Origin: Bacillus sp. HNG
GTDB lineage: Bacteria; Bacillota; Bacilli; Bacillales; Bacillaceae_L
NCBI RefSeq assembly: GCF_003400205.1
Contig: NZ_QUQV01000011.1
Coordinates: 62,001 to 126,000 of the forward strand
DNA length: 64,000 nucleotides
Reading direction: 5' to 3'
In this document: in pieces, positions 9,468-17,505 of the stretch
Layout: every line of letters starts with the position of its first letter
Numbering within the stretch: position 1 is the first letter of the stretch
Program-made: the position numbers and the translations under genes
The notes under the pieces: generated by a model
Told to the model about the DNA's origin: nothing
The model's input: the letters and a program-made list of their open reading frames with translations, nothing else
The model's database searches: none

Positions 9468-9576
9468 GGCGACTCCTAAACAGTATCATTTTTTGACATG
9501 GTTTAAGGCTATTATAAACATATCAAGTGAAAAGACAAATCATTTGAATTACTTTTAGAAAAGGATGGTTTTGAAT

Positions 9577-10056
9577 ATGGCAGATTATACAATTGAAGAA
9601 AAAGACAGTTTTATCGTTTTAGGAATTGGAACTGAGCTCAAGAGCGACTATAGAGACTTTGCTGGTATTAATAAGGAAAAGGCAGATTTTTGGCAAGCTG
9701 TTACACAAGATGGAAGACTTGACGCTTTAAAAGCCCTCGCCACAAATGACTATATTTTTGCGGTGAACGAAGCGGTGAATAACAAGATGATGCATTACGC
9801 TGGCGTTATGACAGAGGAAACAATCCCTGAAGCAACCAGAGTGATCCAGTTCCCAGAGGGTCCATATGTAGTTGTCAAGGGTGAAGCAAAAACGTCTGAA
9901 GAGTTAAGTCAAACACTTACTGGCATAGCTTTTGGTCAAGCTTTGGCAGAAGCAACTGATTATGCCTATGTCGGTGGACCAAATACGACGGTTGAGATGG
10001 GGCAACGTGACGGTAACGTATTTGGTGAAATGTGGATTCCTGTTGTTAAGAAATAA
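9577..10056 (+). CDS. GyrI-like/effector-binding domain protein
   Basis: The 159-residue protein consists of one GyrI-like small-molecule-binding domain ending in GEMWIPVVKK, with no DNA-binding part. An ATG at 9565 lies inside the AAAAGGATGG ribosome site, so the ATG at 9577 is preferred. It is followed 14 bases later by an uncharacterised gene on the same strand, and the WYL regulator is divergent. Stand-alone GyrI-like proteins can bind or hydrolyse hydrophobic or cationic toxins; which applies here is unknown. Confidence 0.8.
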   Translation: MADYTIEEKDSFIVLGIGTELKSDYRDFAGINKEKADFWQAVTQDGRLDALKALATNDYIFAVNEAVNNKMMHYAGVMTEETIPEATRVIQFPEGPYVVVKGEAKTSEELSQTLTGIAFGQALAEATDYAYVGGPNTTVEMGQRDGNVFGEMWIPVVKK

Positions 10057-10070
10057 TTGGAGTGATGGAA

Positions 10071-10535
10071 ATGTCCTATATCGTCGATTTTAAGAATGTA
10101 TCTACAGTTGGCTTAGAGTCTTCACCAGTAGCAGATGCACTTGCTGGTTTACGAGCACATGAAGCCCGTTACTTTATGAACAAATATAAGCATGAATTTA
10201 CGGTTGTACCAGCTAGTGAAAGCCAAGAGACCCTTGACTATGTGAACCGAGTGTTGAAAGAAGAACGTGACATTGAGTTTGCGGCCAAACCTCTAGAAAC
10301 ATCTCGTTTTCAAGTGGAAAATATCAACTGGACCTATGTCTTCTATGAAGATGGTCTTGGGGTCAACGTGTTGTATACGATTGACGACCCTAAGAAGCGT
10401 GCCGTTGGTTTTAAGCTTTCTGAGGGGATGGAGATTCCAAAGGAGTTAGAAGGAAAGTTTAAGTTTGCAAGACAAAAGTCTAAACTAGCAGGAACGATTC
10501 GTGGCTCGTATTTTGTCATTAAGGGTGAATATTAA
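10071..10535 (+). CDS. Conserved-looking hypothetical protein in WYL-controlled pair
   Basis: The 154-residue soluble protein was not recognised. It has mixed alpha/beta character, with LAGLRAHEARYFMNKYKHEF and a C-terminal SKLAGTIRGSYFVIKGEY. GTG (10062) and ATG (10065) upstream lie within the GGAGTGATGG ribosome site, so ATG 10071 is chosen. It is co-oriented with the GyrI-like gene and ends at a terminator, forming a two-gene unit divergent from the WYL regulator. The shared context suggests a small-molecule response, but no function is assigned. Confidence 0.7.
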   Translation: MSYIVDFKNVSTVGLESSPVADALAGLRAHEARYFMNKYKHEFTVVPASESQETLDYVNRVLKEERDIEFAAKPLETSRFQVENINWTYVFYEDGLGVNVLYTIDDPKKRAVGFKLSEGMEIPKELEGKFKFARQKSKLAGTIRGSYFVIKGEY

Positions 10536-10547
10536 AGTTAAAAGATG

Positions 10548-10582
10548 CAGCACTTCTCTTGCAAGAGGGTGCTGTTTTCTTT
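10548..10582 (+). terminator. Terminator of the GyrI-like/hypothetical unit
   Basis: Stem CAGCACTTCTCT / AGAGGGTGCTG (with G-T pairs) followed by TTTTCTTTTT. Confidence 0.8.
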
Positions 10583-10730
10583 TTGCAGGAAAATGTGGTT
10601 AGATTGTTACAAGTTTTCAAACGAAATTATGAAGGATTTGTGAATCCTTTCACAAATCCACCTTCACGATGCCGAATGGAGATATACTGTAATTGAGTTG
10701 AAAATATATCTTCCAAGGAAGGTGCAAGTA

Positions 10731-10934
10731 ATGAAAGGTACAGCATTATTAATCAATAAGGATCACTCAGTTACAGTTTTAGAAAACGTTGAACATGAGG
10801 TGTATGAAGATCTAGTAGGTCTAGGAGATTCTAAAAATAGTCAATGTACCATTAATGACAAAGAAATTCACTTTGATCCGTTTGATAAAGTCGTTTGGTA
10901 TGAGGAAACAATCGACTGGGAATACGGTTATTAA
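10731..10934 (+). CDS. Small hypothetical acidic protein (67 aa)
   Basis: The 67-residue cytoplasmic-looking protein was not recognised. It is rich in Asp/Glu and ends in DWEYGY. The ATG at 10731 is chosen because AAGGAAGGTGCAAGTA immediately precedes it; a TTG at 10698 lies upstream of this site. It is monocistronic with its own terminator. No motif gives a function. Confidence 0.6.
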   Translation: MKGTALLINKDHSVTVLENVEHEVYEDLVGLGDSKNSQCTINDKEIHFDPFDKVVWYEETIDWEYGY

Positions 10935-10964
10935 TAAATTGGCAAAAATTCATCCATTAACAAG

Positions 10965-11000
10965 GCTTGCTGTAATCTAATTACTGCAAGCTATTTTTTT
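10965..11000 (+). terminator. Terminator of the 67-aa gene
   Basis: Stem GCTTGCTGTAAT / ATTACTGCAAGC with one mismatch, followed by TATTTTTTT. Confidence 0.8.
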
Positions 11001-11150
11001 ACAGATTTTTATCGATTCGACAACACCAGGTGACGTTATCCTAAAAATAATGGATATCTATTCCTCTATTTCCACATTAATCTACAAACCTAGACAATCC
11101 TAGTGTATAATAATTTAGTAGAATGATAGATTTGTGAGGAGGTACAAAAG

Positions 11151-12284
11151 TTGGGTAATAAGAAAATATATATGTCCGTGACAACAGCTGCATTCATTGC
11201 CGCTTCACTATACGGTGCGGGTGAAACTGAGGCAGCAAGTACATACAAAGTTCAAACTGGTGATTCACTGTGGAAGATTGCTCAAAAGCATAATATTACT
11301 GTTACACAATTAAAGTCCTTAAACAATTTAACAAGCGATCTGATTTTTCCAAATCAAGTCCTACATACAGAAATAAATGCTACCAACACTACACCAAGTA
11401 ACAACAATACGCCAACGACGAACGTAAAGGAAAATCAAAATACGAGTCCTAGCCCTAGCCCTAGCCCAAGTCCATCAAAGGCAACTACATACACTGTAAA
11501 AGCTGGTGATACACTAAGTGGGATTGCAGCCAAACATAAGATTTCGCTTAATGACTTAATGAAGTGGAATAACTTGAATTCAACTCTGATCTTCCCTGGA
11601 AATGTGTTTGTTGTCAGTCAAGCTACAACAACGGAGAAGCCAACTAACACGACGCCTCCGAAAACAGAACAACCAGTTAACACAACTCCTGAGAAAACAG
11701 AGAAACCTCAAGAAGAAAAGGTGCAATCGGCTACTGTTTATACAGTTAAGTCAGGTGACACTTTATCACGAATTGCTCTAGAATATAAAGTGACAGTTGC
11801 CAACCTTAAAAGCTGGAACAACTTAAAATCAGATATGATCTATATTGGTCAAAAACTAAATATTGGAGATGGCGCTAAAGTAGAGGCTCCAAAAGTGGAA
11901 ACTCCACCAACCGCGATTAGCTATAATGTCGATCAGCTGATTCAAGTAGCGAAAAGCCAATTGGGAGCAGGCTACGCATGGGGCGGATCTTCACCTAATG
12001 GCTTTGACTGTAGCGGATTCATTTACTATGCATATAAGGAAGCTGGTTTAAACACCAATCGCTATTCAAGCGAAGGCTACCATATGCGCTCCTACTATGT
12101 AAATACACCTAGTGTGGGTGACCTAGTATTCTTCCAAGGAACCTATAAAACTGGTATTTCTCATATGGGAATATATATTGGCAATAATGAATTTATCCAT
12201 GCGTCAAATGACGGAGTTGTTGTTTCAAATGTAAATGACTCTTATTGGAAAAAGCATTTTGAAGGGTTTAAGAGATTTTATTAA
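11151..12284 (+). CDS. Secreted LysM/NlpC-P60 cell-wall endopeptidase, LytE/LytF-like
   Basis: The 377-residue exported wall hydrolase has a signal peptide at residues 1-29 ending ETEAAS. Three LysM peptidoglycan-binding repeats lie at about 31-73, 112-155 and 196-238. A C-terminal NlpC/P60 domain (about 260-377) has catalytic Cys287 (GFDCSGF) and His338 (ISHMGIYIG). Linkers are Thr/Pro-rich. One holds a Ser-Pro run coded by a six-base tandem repeat (AGCCCT) that could change length by slippage. The family cleaves D-Glu-meso-DAP bonds in stem peptides during growth and separation. The start is TTG, preceded by GAGGAGGTACAAAAG. B. subtilis LytE, LytF and CwlS differ mainly in LysM number. Confidence 0.93.
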   Translation: MGNKKIYMSVTTAAFIAASLYGAGETEAASTYKVQTGDSLWKIAQKHNITVTQLKSLNNLTSDLIFPNQVLHTEINATNTTPSNNNTPTTNVKENQNTSPSPSPSPSPSKATTYTVKAGDTLSGIAAKHKISLNDLMKWNNLNSTLIFPGNVFVVSQATTTEKPTNTTPPKTEQPVNTTPEKTEKPQEEKVQSATVYTVKSGDTLSRIALEYKVTVANLKSWNNLKSDMIYIGQKLNIGDGAKVEAPKVETPPTAISYNVDQLIQVAKSQLGAGYAWGGSSPNGFDCSGFIYYAYKEAGLNTNRYSSEGYHMRSYYVNTPSVGDLVFFQGTYKTGISHMGIYIGNNEFIHASNDGVVVSNVNDSYWKKHFEGFKRFY

Positions 12285-12300
12285 TAGATTATAACGAGTT

Positions 12301-12336
12301 AGGAAGTTAGTCCTTTGGGATTGACTTCCTTTTTAA
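12301..12336 (+). terminator. Terminator of the wall endopeptidase gene
   Basis: Stem AGGAAGTTAGTCC / GGATTGACTTCCT with two G-T pairs, followed by TTTTT. Confidence 0.85.
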
Positions 12337-12345
12337 TTTCTCATA

Positions 12346-12373
12346 TTGACTTCTTCTAGACTTGTGGTAATAT
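12346..12373 (+). promoter_or_regulatory. Sigma-A-type promoter of the 23-aa peptide gene
   Basis: TTGACT, a 16-base spacer and TAATAT, with an upstream TGG giving an extended -10. It lies 27 bases before the peptide ATG. Confidence 0.65.
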
Positions 12374-12400
12374 ATGGTAAATAGAGGAGTTGATTTACAA

Positions 12401-12472
12401 ATGCTTGACGCGTTAGGTAACTTTTTTGGAGCAATTGCAACAGCTCTATTAGGGAAAAATAAAAAGAATTGA
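12401..12472 (+). CDS. 23-residue amphipathic peptide gene
   Basis: This is a very short gene with all expression signals: a promoter at 12346, the ribosome site AGAGGAG about eleven bases before the ATG, 23 codons, and a terminator at 12486. The peptide begins MLDALGNFFGAIATALLG and ends in the basic tail KNKKN. The hydrophobic run with a Lys-rich end suggests a membrane-associated helix, like small membrane-active or membrane-binding peptides. It has no Cys and no leader-type cleavage motif. It was not recognised as a named family; the function is unknown. Confidence 0.6.
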   Translation: MLDALGNFFGAIATALLGKNKKN

Positions 12473-12485
12473 TAATGCTGGTTTC

Positions 12486-12510
12486 AGGACCTATCAAGGT
12501 TCTTTTTTTG
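12486..12510 (+). terminator. Terminator of the 23-aa peptide gene
   Basis: Stem AGGACCT / AGGTTCT with loop ATCA, followed by seven or more T. Confidence 0.8.
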
Positions 12511-12542
12511 TGGTCAGAAAAGGTTCATTTTCCACAATCGGG

Positions 12543-12558
12543 TCATTTAATTGAATAA
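12543..12558. repeat. 16-base AT-rich sequence shared with 22529-22544
   Basis: TCATTTAATTGAATAA occurs identically at 22529-22544 in the intergenic region of the CoA-ligase operon, and a close variant occurs at 22266. It contains an AATT-centred partial dyad. It could be an operator or chance in AT-rich DNA. Confidence 0.35.
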
Positions 12559-12566
12559 GACTACAC

Positions 12567-12606
12567 CAAAGGTCCCTTTCTTACATAAGGAAAGCGACCT
12601 TTTTAG
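12567..12606 (+). terminator. Orphan terminator-like hairpin
   Basis: Stem AAAGGTC-CTTTC / GAAAG-GACCTTTTT lies 95 bases past the peptide stop. No gene with a ribosome site was found between the two terminators; it may be a back-up terminator. Confidence 0.5.
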
Positions 12607-12707
12607 ATTGATTTTCCCCTTGCTATCAAGCTTTTCACATAAAGTTACTTTGACTATTTTTGAAAATGTTGTTGACTATTCAGTTGAACTGTATTAACTT
12701 ATTATTA

Positions 12708-12729
12708 AGTTGAACTATATAGTCGAACT
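12708..12729. promoter_or_regulatory. Probable PadR operator
   Basis: A near-perfect 22-base dyad AGTTGAACTATATAGTCGAACT (inner ACTATATAGT) ends 17 bases before the PadR start codon, and a related half CAGTTGAACTG lies at 12681. PadR regulators commonly repress their own operon from such sites. Confidence 0.6.
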
Positions 12730-12746
12730 GAATAGAAGGTGAAGAT

Positions 12747-13064
12747 ATGAAACATAAATTATTACCGTTGTCAGAAACCATGCATTATATTTTATTAGCT
12801 CTACGTGAGCCACTCCATGGCTATGCCGTCATGCAGAAGATAGAACAGATAAGTAACGGTACTGTTATTTTAGCAGCTGGTACATTATACGGTGCGATTG
12901 AAAACTTGAATAAGCATGGCTGGATTGAACCTGTTGGCGAGTCAGGCCGGAGAAAAGTTTATATGATAACTGCGGAAGGAAGAGCCATTTTAAAAATCGA
13001 ACAAAACAGGTTATTGCATATTTTATCCCTGTACGAAGGAAGTGAATCGAATGAAGAAATTTAA
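12747..13064 (+). CDS. PadR-family transcriptional regulator
   Basis: The 105-residue protein is an N-terminal winged helix of PadR type (HYILLALREPLHGYAVMQKIEQ, then AAGTLYGAIENLNKHGWI), plus a short dimerising helix. The HGYA and GTLYGAI blocks are hallmarks. It overlaps the start of the DUF2812 gene by 14 bases, so the two are translationally coupled. PadR/DUF2812 pairs are common in Firmicutes, where the regulator controls the membrane partner. A dyad just upstream suggests autoregulation. Confidence 0.92.
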   Translation: MKHKLLPLSETMHYILLALREPLHGYAVMQKIEQISNGTVILAAGTLYGAIENLNKHGWIEPVGESGRRKVYMITAEGRAILKIEQNRLLHILSLYEGSESNEEI

Positions 13065-13623
13065 GATATTTTTTTATATTGAAAAAGAGGAGCAGTGGCT
13101 GAACGAGCAATTACAAAAAGGCTATCGTTGCACAAATATTAGTGGATTGGGAATATACACTTTCGAAAAAACCGACAAAAGATATGTGATCCGACTGGAT
13201 TATCAAGATTATTTATCAAAGAAAAAGTTCGAAGATTACAAAGGAATCTATGAAGACTTCGGTTGGATTTATATAAATGGCCCGTGGTTTAGTGGTATTC
13301 GATATTGGCAAAAAGAAGCTGATGATCAAAATGAAATCTTCTCGGATCGCGAATCAAGGAGTAATTATTATAAAAGATTAATGGGTTATTCATTTTGGTT
13401 GGGGGCAATTATGCTATCTTTAGCCTTTTCTTTTATGACTGATAAGGATTCAGAATTATATCATGAAGGTCTTTGGGGTATGGAGGGTTCATTATTTTGG
13501 AAGGCATTTTTATTTGAAACTCCATTTGCCCTTTTGAAGTTGTCTCCCGTACTTCTGGTTGTTATTTTTGCTAGCAGTTACTATAAAGCTTATCGAAAGT
13601 ATTCAATGTTAAAAGAAAAATAA
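13051..13623 (+). CDS. DUF2812 membrane protein
   Basis: The 190-residue protein has the DUF2812 N-terminal region (EEQWLNEQLQKGYRCTNISG and RYVIRLDYQDY) followed by two membrane segments at about 110-130 and 160-180. The ATG at 13051 lies eight bases after GAAGGAAG; a GTG at 13042 overlaps that site and is rejected. It overlaps the PadR gene and is presumably its target. The function of DUF2812 is not established. Confidence 0.85.
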   Translation: MKKFKIFFYIEKEEQWLNEQLQKGYRCTNISGLGIYTFEKTDKRYVIRLDYQDYLSKKKFEDYKGIYEDFGWIYINGPWFSGIRYWQKEADDQNEIFSDRESRSNYYKRLMGYSFWLGAIMLSLAFSFMTDKDSELYHEGLWGMEGSLFWKAFLFETPFALLKLSPVLLVVIFASSYYKAYRKYSMLKEK

Positions 13624-13675
13624 TGCGATGTCATTATAAGCCGTACTCTTTTGAGGTACTCACATAAAAAAAAAA

Positions 13676-13727
13676 CAATGACAGCAGTGGATTTCACAAT
13701 AGGAATTACACTGCTGTTAACATTTTC
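13676..13727. terminator. Hairpin after the PadR/DUF2812 operon
   Basis: Stem ACAGCAGTG / CACTGCTGT with flanking AATG/CATT pairing. An A10 tract on the left and a T-rich stretch on the right allow termination in either direction. Confidence 0.65.
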
Positions 13728-13852
13728 TTGAGTAATCCGTGGTAAAATTAGGAAGAGGACTTATTGCACTAAAGAGAAACGACAGTGGAAAACTCACTTT
13801 TTTGGGATGACAGACAGTTTTGAACCTTAAATAGATGAAGGGAGTAAAAAAT

Positions 13853-14077
13853 TTGAAAAAACTTGTACATTCCGAGTGGAAAGTAAGTGTTATGACTCTA
13901 CAGGCACTTCTTGGGACTTTTATTGCCATCTTTGTCGTCCAACGGGAACTGAACTTAACATTTGCGATAGGCTATTTGATCGTTTTTGCAGTAGTCGTAG
14001 CTGGTAATGCAATTTACGTGCTCTATAAGAGAAAGAAAAACAACGGGAAAGGAAACAAGAATCAAAACCATGAATAG
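13853..14077 (+). CDS. Small two-TM membrane protein (74 aa)
   Basis: The 74-residue protein has two hydrophobic segments (about 13-32 and 38-58) and a strongly basic, Asn-rich cytoplasmic tail (KRKKNNGKGNKNQNHE). An ATG at 13835 lies just before the AAGGGAG ribosome site, so the TTG at 13853 is the better start. It was not recognised. It is convergent with the DJ-1/PfpI gene and shares a hairpin with it. Confidence 0.55.
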   Translation: MKKLVHSEWKVSVMTLQALLGTFIAIFVVQRELNLTFAIGYLIVFAVVVAGNAIYVLYKRKKNNGKGNKNQNHE

Positions 14078-14096
14078 ATCTGCACCGAATATAAAA

Positions 14097-14122
14097 AAGC
14101 CTCTTCAAAAACTTGAAGAGAC
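14097..14122. terminator. Bidirectional terminator between convergent genes
   Basis: Perfect stem CTCTTCAA / TTGAAGAG at 14101-14120 separates the 74-aa membrane gene and the DJ-1/PfpI gene. Confidence 0.7.
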
Positions 14123-14130
14123 CCTTGAAC

Positions 14131-14637
14131 TTATAATTTATTTAAAATTTCTTTAATAAATGCTGGCTCGTCTTTAGGTGTACGAGACGTGATAATATTT
14201 CCATCAACCACTACCTCTTGGTCTAAATAGGTAGATCCAGCGTTCTTCAAATCATCTCGGATTCCAATATAAGAAGTTGCCTGTACCCCTTTTAGGATAT
14301 CTGCACTAATCATTACTTGTGGGCCATGACAAATACCTGCAATCACTTTACCTTGTTCATTTGCTTGTTTTACAAATTGAACGACTTCTTCATTGACACG
14401 AAGTGCCTCTGGAGCTCCGCCGCCTGGAATAATCACCGCATCATAATCGTCAGCCTTCGCTTCACTTATGGATAGATCAGACGTATAAGATACCGTTCCT
14501 TTCTTTCCTTTAAGCTCAGCACCTTTTTCAATTCCGACAATAACGGTTTTGTGCCCCGCTTCATTCATTGCATCATAAGGGTTCTTCATTTCTGAATCTT
14601 CATAGCCATTTGCTAGTAAAAAGCATACATTCGCCAT
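14131..14637 (-). CDS. DJ-1/PfpI-family protein, YraA/YfkM-like
   Basis: The 168-residue class I glutamine-amidotransferase-like protein has the nucleophile Cys103 in AGICHGPQVM, the adjacent His104 and Glu13 in NGYEDSEM. These are the PfpI/DJ-1 catalytic residues. B. subtilis relatives YraA and YfkM are general stress proteins with proposed protein-deglycase or aldehyde-stress roles; the biochemical activity of the family is debated. The length is normal. It is monocistronic. Confidence 0.9.
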   Translation of the reverse strand: MANVCFLLANGYEDSEMKNPYDAMNEAGHKTVIVGIEKGAELKGKKGTVSYTSDLSISEAKADDYDAVIIPGGGAPEALRVNEEVVQFVKQANEQGKVIAGICHGPQVMISADILKGVQATSYIGIRDDLKNAGSTYLDQEVVVDGNIITSRTPKDEPAFIKEILNKL

Positions 14638-14823
14638 CTAAATCCCCTCCTATGTAATTTGAATACACTTATATAGTAATGGATTCATGTGGTTAGTTCA
14701 AACAAAGTGATGCTCCAAAGTACGTTTTTCTAATTACATGGCGGATTAACTGTTTCAAGATTTCTTCATTAATACAGCGAAGATGGTTTCATACAAAATA
14801 AAAGAATGAATCTTTTTGTAATC

Positions 14824-15486
14824 TCAGCTATTTACTTTTAACTCAACTTCTTTTTTCCAATGCTGGATACCGGCATTTAGACGCTTGGCTTGGTAGCCTT
14901 TGGAAACCAGATATTGAACAACCTCTGTAGCATAGACGCAATAAAAGCCCCTACAATATACAATAATTTCTCTATCCTTCGGAAGTTCCGAAACATGGTC
15001 TTTGAATGAATCAAATGGGATTGAAACCGCTCCCTCAATATGAGATGCATTATACTCGGTTTCTGGCCTAACATCGATGACCATAATATCCTTATTATCA
15101 TATTTTGCCAAAAACTCCCCTATTTCCAAACTCTCAATTTTTTCTGACCTTACAATATAATCCATTCGCATCTGGCGCACTTCATCAAAACGGTCTTCGG
15201 TTACTTTTTGTAGGGATTGTACTAATTCACATACTTTCGTATTCCCTAACGAATAGACCATAAAATTTCCTCGTCTTCGAAATTTCACTAGTTTTACATC
15301 TAATAAAACCTGTAAATGCTGAGATGTATTAGCTATGCTCATCTCTGTTTCATTAGACAACGCTTCCACTGTTTTTGGGCCTTGCGTCAACAAGTCCAAT
15401 AGCTCCATGCGTTTCGGACTTGTTAACGCCTTACCCACTTTTGAAAAGTAATAATAGATTGTCTCATTAAATTCCCTTTTATCCAT
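14824..15486 (-). CDS. ArsR-family regulator fused to a rhodanese domain
   Basis: The 220-residue protein has an ArsR winged helix (about 15-85, with ETEMSIANTSQHLQVLLDVK) followed by a rhodanese domain (about 118-215). The rhodanese active Cys178 lies in IVYCRGFYC, and a second Cys183 could form a disulfide or persulfide pair. Such fusions are found as sensors of reactive sulfur or redox state; the sensing role is inference. The nearest gene is the MFS carrier of the catabolic operon, on the same strand but downstream of another operon's end, so the targets are unclear. A dyad lies just upstream of the start. Confidence 0.9.
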   Translation of the reverse strand: MDKREFNETIYYYFSKVGKALTSPKRMELLDLLTQGPKTVEALSNETEMSIANTSQHLQVLLDVKLVKFRRRGNFMVYSLGNTKVCELVQSLQKVTEDRFDEVRQMRMDYIVRSEKIESLEIGEFLAKYDNKDIMVIDVRPETEYNASHIEGAVSIPFDSFKDHVSELPKDREIIVYCRGFYCVYATEVVQYLVSKGYQAKRLNAGIQHWKKEVELKVNS

Positions 15487-15789
15487 AAAAACCTCCTAAA
15501 TGTATCCCCCCGTTCTAATATATTTATTACGAACGAACCTTCTTTATTACTAGTTTAATAGAAAATCTTTCATATTTTCTTTTTTTCATTTCGAATCTAT
15601 CACAAGAAACCCAGGAAAATCATTGTTTCGCAAAAATGAGTCCCCTCAAATAAATGTCAGCAAAAATGTTAATAGTCATTAATTCTCCATTAACTTACTC
15701 AAAAAACGGCTTATTCTATTGAGCGTTGAATTTCCTCGTAATTTTTAGAGTAATAGTGTTTCTATTATAATGATAACGATTCTTTTCCA
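15487..15789. other. Intergenic region with possible ArsR operator
   Basis: CGTTC...GAACG form a 25-base spaced dyad at 15511-15535, about 25 bases before the regulator's start, where autoregulation would be expected. The rest is AT-rich and shows no gene; the downstream end of the MFS gene has no clear hairpin. Confidence 0.4.
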
Positions 15790-17034
15790 TTACTTCTCTG
15801 CCCCCACTTCCTCCAGACCAACAATTGTAACCCTAGTTTTTATCCGATGTAATCGGTACATCGATAGGAACCCAAGAATCGGTCCAGGTAATAGAATCAA
15901 AAACGTATATTTCCAGCCAATAATTGATTCTATAAAAGGCATGAGAAAAATAACAATAATTGTAAGGATATACCCTATGGCCAATTGAACTGTTAAAGAT
16001 GAACCGACATAACGCTGGTCGGAATGCTCGGTGATAATAGCTGAGAACTGAGCTGAGTCTGCAATAATACTCACTCCCCAGATGATACCCAATATGGTCA
16101 TAATCCATGGCGAACTACCGAAGAAAAATCCAATGATTAGTGTGATTGTTCCGGAAACCCCTAATGACCATAATGTCACTTCTTCCCGGCCAATTCGATC
16201 GGCAAAAACACCTCCAAACCAAGCACCAAAAAATCCCGAAGCAATCACAACAAATGTTACTATTGAAGCGGGAGAGGAAAAATGACTCATCCCACTTGTT
16301 TTAAAGCTCTCAGCTAAAAACAATCCAAACCAGGACCACATCGCGTAAAGCTCCCACATATGGCCAAAGTAACCGAAGTTTGCAAGGCGTACCTTATGAT
16401 TTTTGAAAGCACGTAAAATGGCTTTTGGATCAAAATTACCTGGGGGCAGTGGGTAAGGTCCTATCTTCACAAAAAGGATTAAGATCCCGGATAAAATGGA
16501 ACATAAACCCGTTATTGTTAAAACCAGCTCCCATGAAGAAATTCCAATCCCTTTGAATAAATGGGGGCCAGCCGAGCCAATCGTAAGTGCACCTACGACT
16601 AGCCCCAACGCCGTCCCCCGTCTGAGTCGAAACCAAGTGGAGACAAGTTTCAGACCCGGTCCATATACACCTGACAAGGAAATTCCGGTGATGAAACGGA
16701 AAATCAATGCAACCATCAAACTATTTGCGAGTATAGCTGTTAAAATGGTTGAGACTCCCGCTAGCACTGCCGACCAAAAGAATAAAATATGAGGTTGGAG
16801 GCGATCAGGTAGATTCATAAATGCCGATACCAGTGATCCGACAATAAACCCTAAATTGACCATTATGGTAATATAGCTTACCTCATTGCTGTTCAAGACC
16901 CATAAATCCATTAAAGTTGGTAAAACCGCCGTCATCGAAAACCAAGTTGTCATTGTGCCAAGCATGGCAAGCGATAACAACAGTAACTTATTAGTGTGAC
17001 TTTTTCCGTATTCGAAAGATTCGTTCCTACCCAT
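15790..17034 (-). CDS. MFS transporter, last gene of acyl-CoA operon
   Basis: The 414-residue protein has about twelve membrane segments. MFS signatures include the loop 2-3 region and FGGVFADRIGREEV between TM8 and TM9 (the GxxxDRxGR pattern). Its start codon overlaps the MaoC stop by eight bases, so it is the terminal gene of the CoA-ligase operon. It probably imports (or exports) the acid metabolised by that operon. Substrate specificity cannot be read from the sequence. Confidence 0.88.
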   Translation of the reverse strand: MGRNESFEYGKSHTNKLLLLSLAMLGTMTTWFSMTAVLPTLMDLWVLNSNEVSYITIMVNLGFIVGSLVSAFMNLPDRLQPHILFFWSAVLAGVSTILTAILANSLMVALIFRFITGISLSGVYGPGLKLVSTWFRLRRGTALGLVVGALTIGSAGPHLFKGIGISSWELVLTITGLCSILSGILILFVKIGPYPLPPGNFDPKAILRAFKNHKVRLANFGYFGHMWELYAMWSWFGLFLAESFKTSGMSHFSSPASIVTFVVIASGFFGAWFGGVFADRIGREEVTLWSLGVSGTITLIIGFFFGSSPWIMTILGIIWGVSIIADSAQFSAIITEHSDQRYVGSSLTVQLAIGYILTIIVIFLMPFIESIIGWKYTFLILLPGPILGFLSMYRLHRIKTRVTIVGLEEVGAEK

Positions 17035-17479
17035 CCAATGCAGCAGTATACGTGACCGCCGTACCTTCTAGGCATATTTCATCATTTTGATTACGTACCG
17101 TCGTTTTGATTTTACATATTGGCTTATCATCCCGTACCTCAAGTATCTTAACCTTCCCAGTAATCGTATCCCCCACATAGACTGGCTTTTTAAAATCCCA
17201 TTGTACGGTTAAAAAGACAGACCCTGGACCGGGGAGATTCTCAGCAACAATGGCATTTAAAATACCGGTTGTCACGCCACCTTGTACAATCAGCCCACCG
17301 AATCGTGAAGCTTCAGCAGCCTTTCTGTCAGTATGAAGTGGATTTCGGTCACCCGTCATCGCACTAAAAAGTTCAATATCTGCTAAACTAATTTCCTTAA
17401 CAATTTCTGAGTATTCTCCTACTTTAGGTTGATCAAAACTGCATTTCGTCCAACCATTCATGTTCTTCGCTTCGCCCAT
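17027..17479 (-). CDS. MaoC-like (R)-enoyl-CoA hydratase
   Basis: The 150-residue protein is a single hot-dog domain with the catalytic Asp44/His49 pair in MTGDRNPLHTD and the conserved GGLIVQGG segment. The family adds water to trans-2-enoyl-CoA. It overlaps the following MFS gene and is 26 bases after the thiolase gene, so it is cotranscribed. In context it would hydrate or dehydrate an acyl-CoA intermediate of the pathway. The start follows AAGAGGAGTGTTTTGAG. Confidence 0.88.
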   Translation of the reverse strand: MGEAKNMNGWTKCSFDQPKVGEYSEIVKEISLADIELFSAMTGDRNPLHTDRKAAEASRFGGLIVQGGVTTGILNAIVAENLPGPGSVFLTVQWDFKKPVYVGDTITGKVKILEVRDDKPICKIKTTVRNQNDEICLEGTAVTYTAALDG

Positions 17480-17505
17480 CTCAAAACACTCCTCTTGAAA
17501 AATTG

